A DNA stretch of 64,000 nt from Opisthorchis felineus (taxonomy: Eukaryota; Platyhelminthes; Trematoda; Opisthorchiida; Opisthorchiidae), in the NCBI GenBank assembly GCA_004794785.1, contig SJOL01002939.1, forward strand, positions 319,115 through 383,114. Reading direction: 5' to 3'. The first letter of the stretch is position 1. Every line of letters begins with the position of its first letter. Made by a program: the position numbers and the translations under genes. Under the pieces are notes generated by a model, which saw only the letters and a program-made list of their open reading frames with translations, was not told where the DNA came from and ran no database searches. Of the stretch, positions 60,936 to 64,000 are shown in pieces.

Positions 60936-63900
60936 CTAAAATAAGAAAGAAACAAAGTCACAGAAACCGTCATTCACTTGAATTAAAGTGGCACAGTACT
61001 TATTCGGACTCTATCGCACACAATACGAGTAACCAGAATTCTTTGCCTTATTTCCATGAGACAAAAAAGTGAAACGATCGTCGAGCACGTCTTAGGCTCC
61101 GGTTGTGAAACTGAAATCTGGCCAACATATAGGTGAATCTCAGATGGTTTTCTTACCTCAAGGCACCGCTTCCTTGAAATTTCGCCTCTGAACAAACCTG
61201 GATGCCTTCAAAAATTCAGAGGCCTACAAAGAACTGGCACTGGCACAAGCGCACATGAATAGACTTTTAGTTGTCTTCGCCATATCGTAACCACTTCAGC
61301 AAAATCTGGCCACTACTCTTTCTCGTGGCAACTGGTGTTGGTTTGTGGATAAATTTTGTGCACCCAGATACCACAGTGAGATGTTCCTTCATTAAGTCTA
61401 TGATGGGTATAATGATAGAACAAATAAAAGTGCTCTTCTGTCCATGATGAAGTCGAACAGTCTGAATAAGTATGTGCAATACACATGCAATAACCATTCA
61501 TTTTATCCAGTTCTTACAACTAACTTTCCACCCCTCTGAAATTCTTTGAACTCCCTGTAGACAACTGTAAGTTCTGGGCGTGATAGCTTATCCACCAAGT
61601 GTCCAATTTGGTTGTGTGGGTGTTTTTCGGCTCAAAGAGATGACCCTTCAAAGAACTTGAATCTTTGTTAGTCTACTTACTTAACACTCGGGTAGGGTTT
61701 TTTATATAGAGCAGCATTCACCGAGCACCTACGCATCCATCCCACCCTTTTGTTCGCTGCCTTACTTCTGTCGGTCGTCAACAACATCGAAATTCCTTCA
61801 GCTTCGTCATTCCGCTCCACTAGAAGACAGAACTTTGACTTCTAAAGTGGAATGAGGCATTCAATTGAAAAATATTTGAGCAATATTCGATCGTGTGTTG
61901 GTGACCACTGGTGGTGTCAAGACTTGTTTTGGATGAGTGAAACTCAGTCCATTTAACATCACACAGCCAGTGAATTGAGATGGTAGCAAGCGAAACTTTC
62001 AGCCACACGCACAGGAAATATTTTATTCCTACCTCAGAGTTACTCTGCGGGGGTGGCGTTTCCCCCGGTAGGTTACTGGGAGGGGGTGGTATTGCTAACA
62101 CACTGCAAAACTTCAGACTATCAAGGACATTCACACTGAAGTTAAACTGTAGCCATATCTAAGGTTGTCTGGTAGTGTCGGTTCTTTTCTTCTATCCTCA
62201 TTGTGTACAACGTAATTCCCCGTTTTTGTTGTTTCGGTTTTGCGCCTATGCCACCTTTCTTGTTTTTGATCTGAAGGCAAACCGCTCTTCGACCTTGTCA
62301 CCGCACGTGTTGTTTAAATCAACACGTGGCTATCTTGTTTCCACCTTGCCTTGAGTCGGTGTGGACTTTGGGATCCCGTTAGGAATTAGCAGTTCGTAAA
62401 CCGGTGTATAAAAGCCGTCGTCGTCCCGCGATTAGAGGTCTGTACAGTGTGATTATCTTATTATTGTATTTATAGTACCGCGTTTGTAGAGAAACTTCCA
62501 TTTGAACGATTTGGTTTTTGGGGTTTTGAGCGTAACTCAACGTGATCCAACTGATTACTGGAAACAGTCAGCAGGCAATAAATCTTCGGTTTTCTTTCGC
62601 TTTCATAGGGTATCCAACATGGCACCATTCTCACATAATTTTTCTTCGGAGATCATAATTAATGCAATCTAACAAAACGACTTTGAAGCTGTACCTTCTC
62701 GGCTATTTGTACCTACATTTGAACATCCTGGCGCAAATTTAGTTCTCGCACACACTCCAAGTTCCGTGGTAGTCTTTGTACCAAGAAGTCAAAATTGGAC
62801 GATTTAAGATTGCGAATACTCCTTTAGAGCCTCAGTGGTTTACCCCAGCAGCCTCTGAGAGGGTATGGTCTGTAATTTTTTTTCAGTATGAATCAATCCC
62901 CTATACATGTACTAACTAGAGATATTCAAATCCAAAACTATTTTTGCTTTTGGTAAATGTACGTATGGCTGAAAGGAGTCAACTAACTTATATTCATTAT
63001 TGCCACACTATATGATGACAGCAACAAGCCAAATTTTTGTGTTTGAAAAACAAGACTTTTCAAACTTCAAGCTGGCTACCACACTCCAAACTGATGCAGT
63101 CACACTGGTATAAATTGCCCTCTCCCTCTACGCGCAGTCGTTCAGATTACAGCAAGCAAATCCACTCAGGAGTAACCTATTTGACGTTTTTACAGCAATC
63201 TCACTGAAGTTGTTGCTCTAGAAAATCCAATAGGGTTTACCATTCTACCGGTTCTATTCGAGTAAATCTCTTTTGACAGCTGGTGGTTATGTTCGGTCCG
63301 CCCGGGTTATCCCAAACGTGCCCCAAGTTACACGCTTACGTGTAGCTGTTCGCTTGTGTGAGTGTGCGAAACATATCTGAAACATCCTCGCACGCTCACT
63401 CGCTCGCTCGTATTGGGGTGGTGTAGTACCAACCAGCTAGGGCGTGTGGTTTTCCGGAAATCCCCACCTCCCAGGCACAAGCTACGAACCTAAGGCCACC
63501 CGCCTTCGTGAACGTCCTTTGTACACTTATATATCCTTGCACGCTAGAAGTTCATTCATAAACGAGCAAGATCCACCGCAAATGCAGTTGCTGTTACTGC
63601 TGCACGAACAGTCTGACGCGTGCATGCTTTCGGTGCCGAAAACCTGTCAAGCTGTCAAACGCGTTTGGGTTTGTATGTATACATGTGTGTGCATTTGTAT
63701 ATAGGACACGGCTGGTTGACGCGTGTACCCTTTCTCTGGTTGGTACGTGAATTGTAGGTATGTGTTGCACAGCAGACGGATCCGCGGCTGACGCCACACC
63801 ACAGGGTGCTTCTGTCGCTGCCAATGTCTGACATCGCCCGGCATCACGGAATGCGACCGAACGGATCGGATGGGTGTGCAAAGGCACATTTCCATTTGGC

Positions 63901-64000
63901 CGAGAGAGGGGCAGGGGTGCATCCATGGGTGGACATATACGAATGTCATGCTGTTCTCGAGCCCCAATATCTGGCAGGATAGTTGGTTAAGCGGATAAAT
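60936..64000 (-). other. Meis intron upstream of exon a (continues past window)
   Basis: Starts at the TTTTAG acceptor of exon a and shows no MEIS-A coding sequence (no match to HPLFPLLALIFEKCELAT or HLLELEK) up to the window end, so the intron is at least 3 kb. It holds one possible cryptic exon (62033-62102). A more GC-rich stretch at 63440-63967 is open in several overlapping frames, none recognisable. Confidence 0.7.
62033..62102 (-). other. possible cryptic or alternative proline-rich exon
   Basis: 70 nt on the minus strand bounded by TTTTGCAG acceptor and GAG then GTAGGA donor. The frame ending in phase 0 (compatible with exon a) reads VLAIPPPPSNLPGE then TPPPQSNSE. Against it: in MEIS proteins the residues before VHELC are fixed (LLELEK), so constitutive inclusion would split the MEIS domain. 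It could be an alternative exon, an unrelated gene fragment, or chance. Confidence 0.2.

Noticed and set aside
63594..63967. Two overlapping minus-strand frames of 106 and 110 codons
   Set aside because: Both frames are open over the same GC-richer stretch, and neither shows the MEIS-A domain expected from the upstream exon.
1..64000. CRISPR arrays, bacterial operons, rRNA operons
   Set aside because: No regular spacer-repeat arrays, no long prokaryotic-type coding frames and no rRNA; the window is a eukaryotic intron-rich locus.

Overview
The window looks like nuclear DNA of an animal. One spliced gene on the minus strand covers about 50 kb: seven consecutive 3' exons of a Meis/homothorax-class TALE homeobox gene. 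Its introns are long (2.2 to 14.5 kb) and hold degenerate dispersed repeats. Two repeat families carry hammerhead ribozyme (HHR) motifs, one of them inside a tRNA-headed SINE. HHR-bearing SINE-like and Penelope-like elements are well known in flatworms, so a platyhelminth is my best guess. That is inference, because the coding sequence alone only says metazoan.

Layout, read along the minus strand from the right: 64000-60936 is upstream intron, with the 5' exons encoding the MEIS-A half lying outside the window or unrecognised. The exons are 60935-60480 (MEIS domain second half), 51691-50803 (long Ser/Pro/Tyr linker), 36306-36134 (acidic stretch and homeodomain helix 1), 28595-28519 (PYP loop and helices 2 to 3), 20764-20706 (rest of helix 3), 14037-13927 (short Ala-rich exon) and 11774-11098 (C-terminal exon with stop). 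All six joins have GT/AG borders and matching phases (0, 1, 0, 2, 1, 1). They give an 813-residue partial protein with an uninterrupted 63-residue TALE homeodomain. The block 1-11097 is 3'UTR plus downstream DNA with no recognisable gene.

The most interesting material is in the introns. Family 1 has about ten decayed copies between 8.9 and 59.3 kb. It carries a type-I-like HHR whose stem III is the self-complementary ACCGGU; the copy at 17294-17336 keeps every core base. Some copies read HHR then tail and others tail then HHR, as expected for units copied from a tandem or circular RNA. Several are foldbacks. Family 2 has four copies at 55.7-57.0 kb, in two head-to-head pairs. It joins a tRNA-like pol III head to a different HHR with palindromic stem III ACUCGAGU. 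Copy 56605-56648 keeps an intact core.

Other notable items are a 580/587-bp direct duplication flanking a 191-N gap (probably an assembly artefact), a further tRNA-like SINE at 52.3-52.6 kb, and a third repeat family at 9.6 and 44.2 kb. Nearly all other open frames are short, lack recognisable domains, and are best read as chance.
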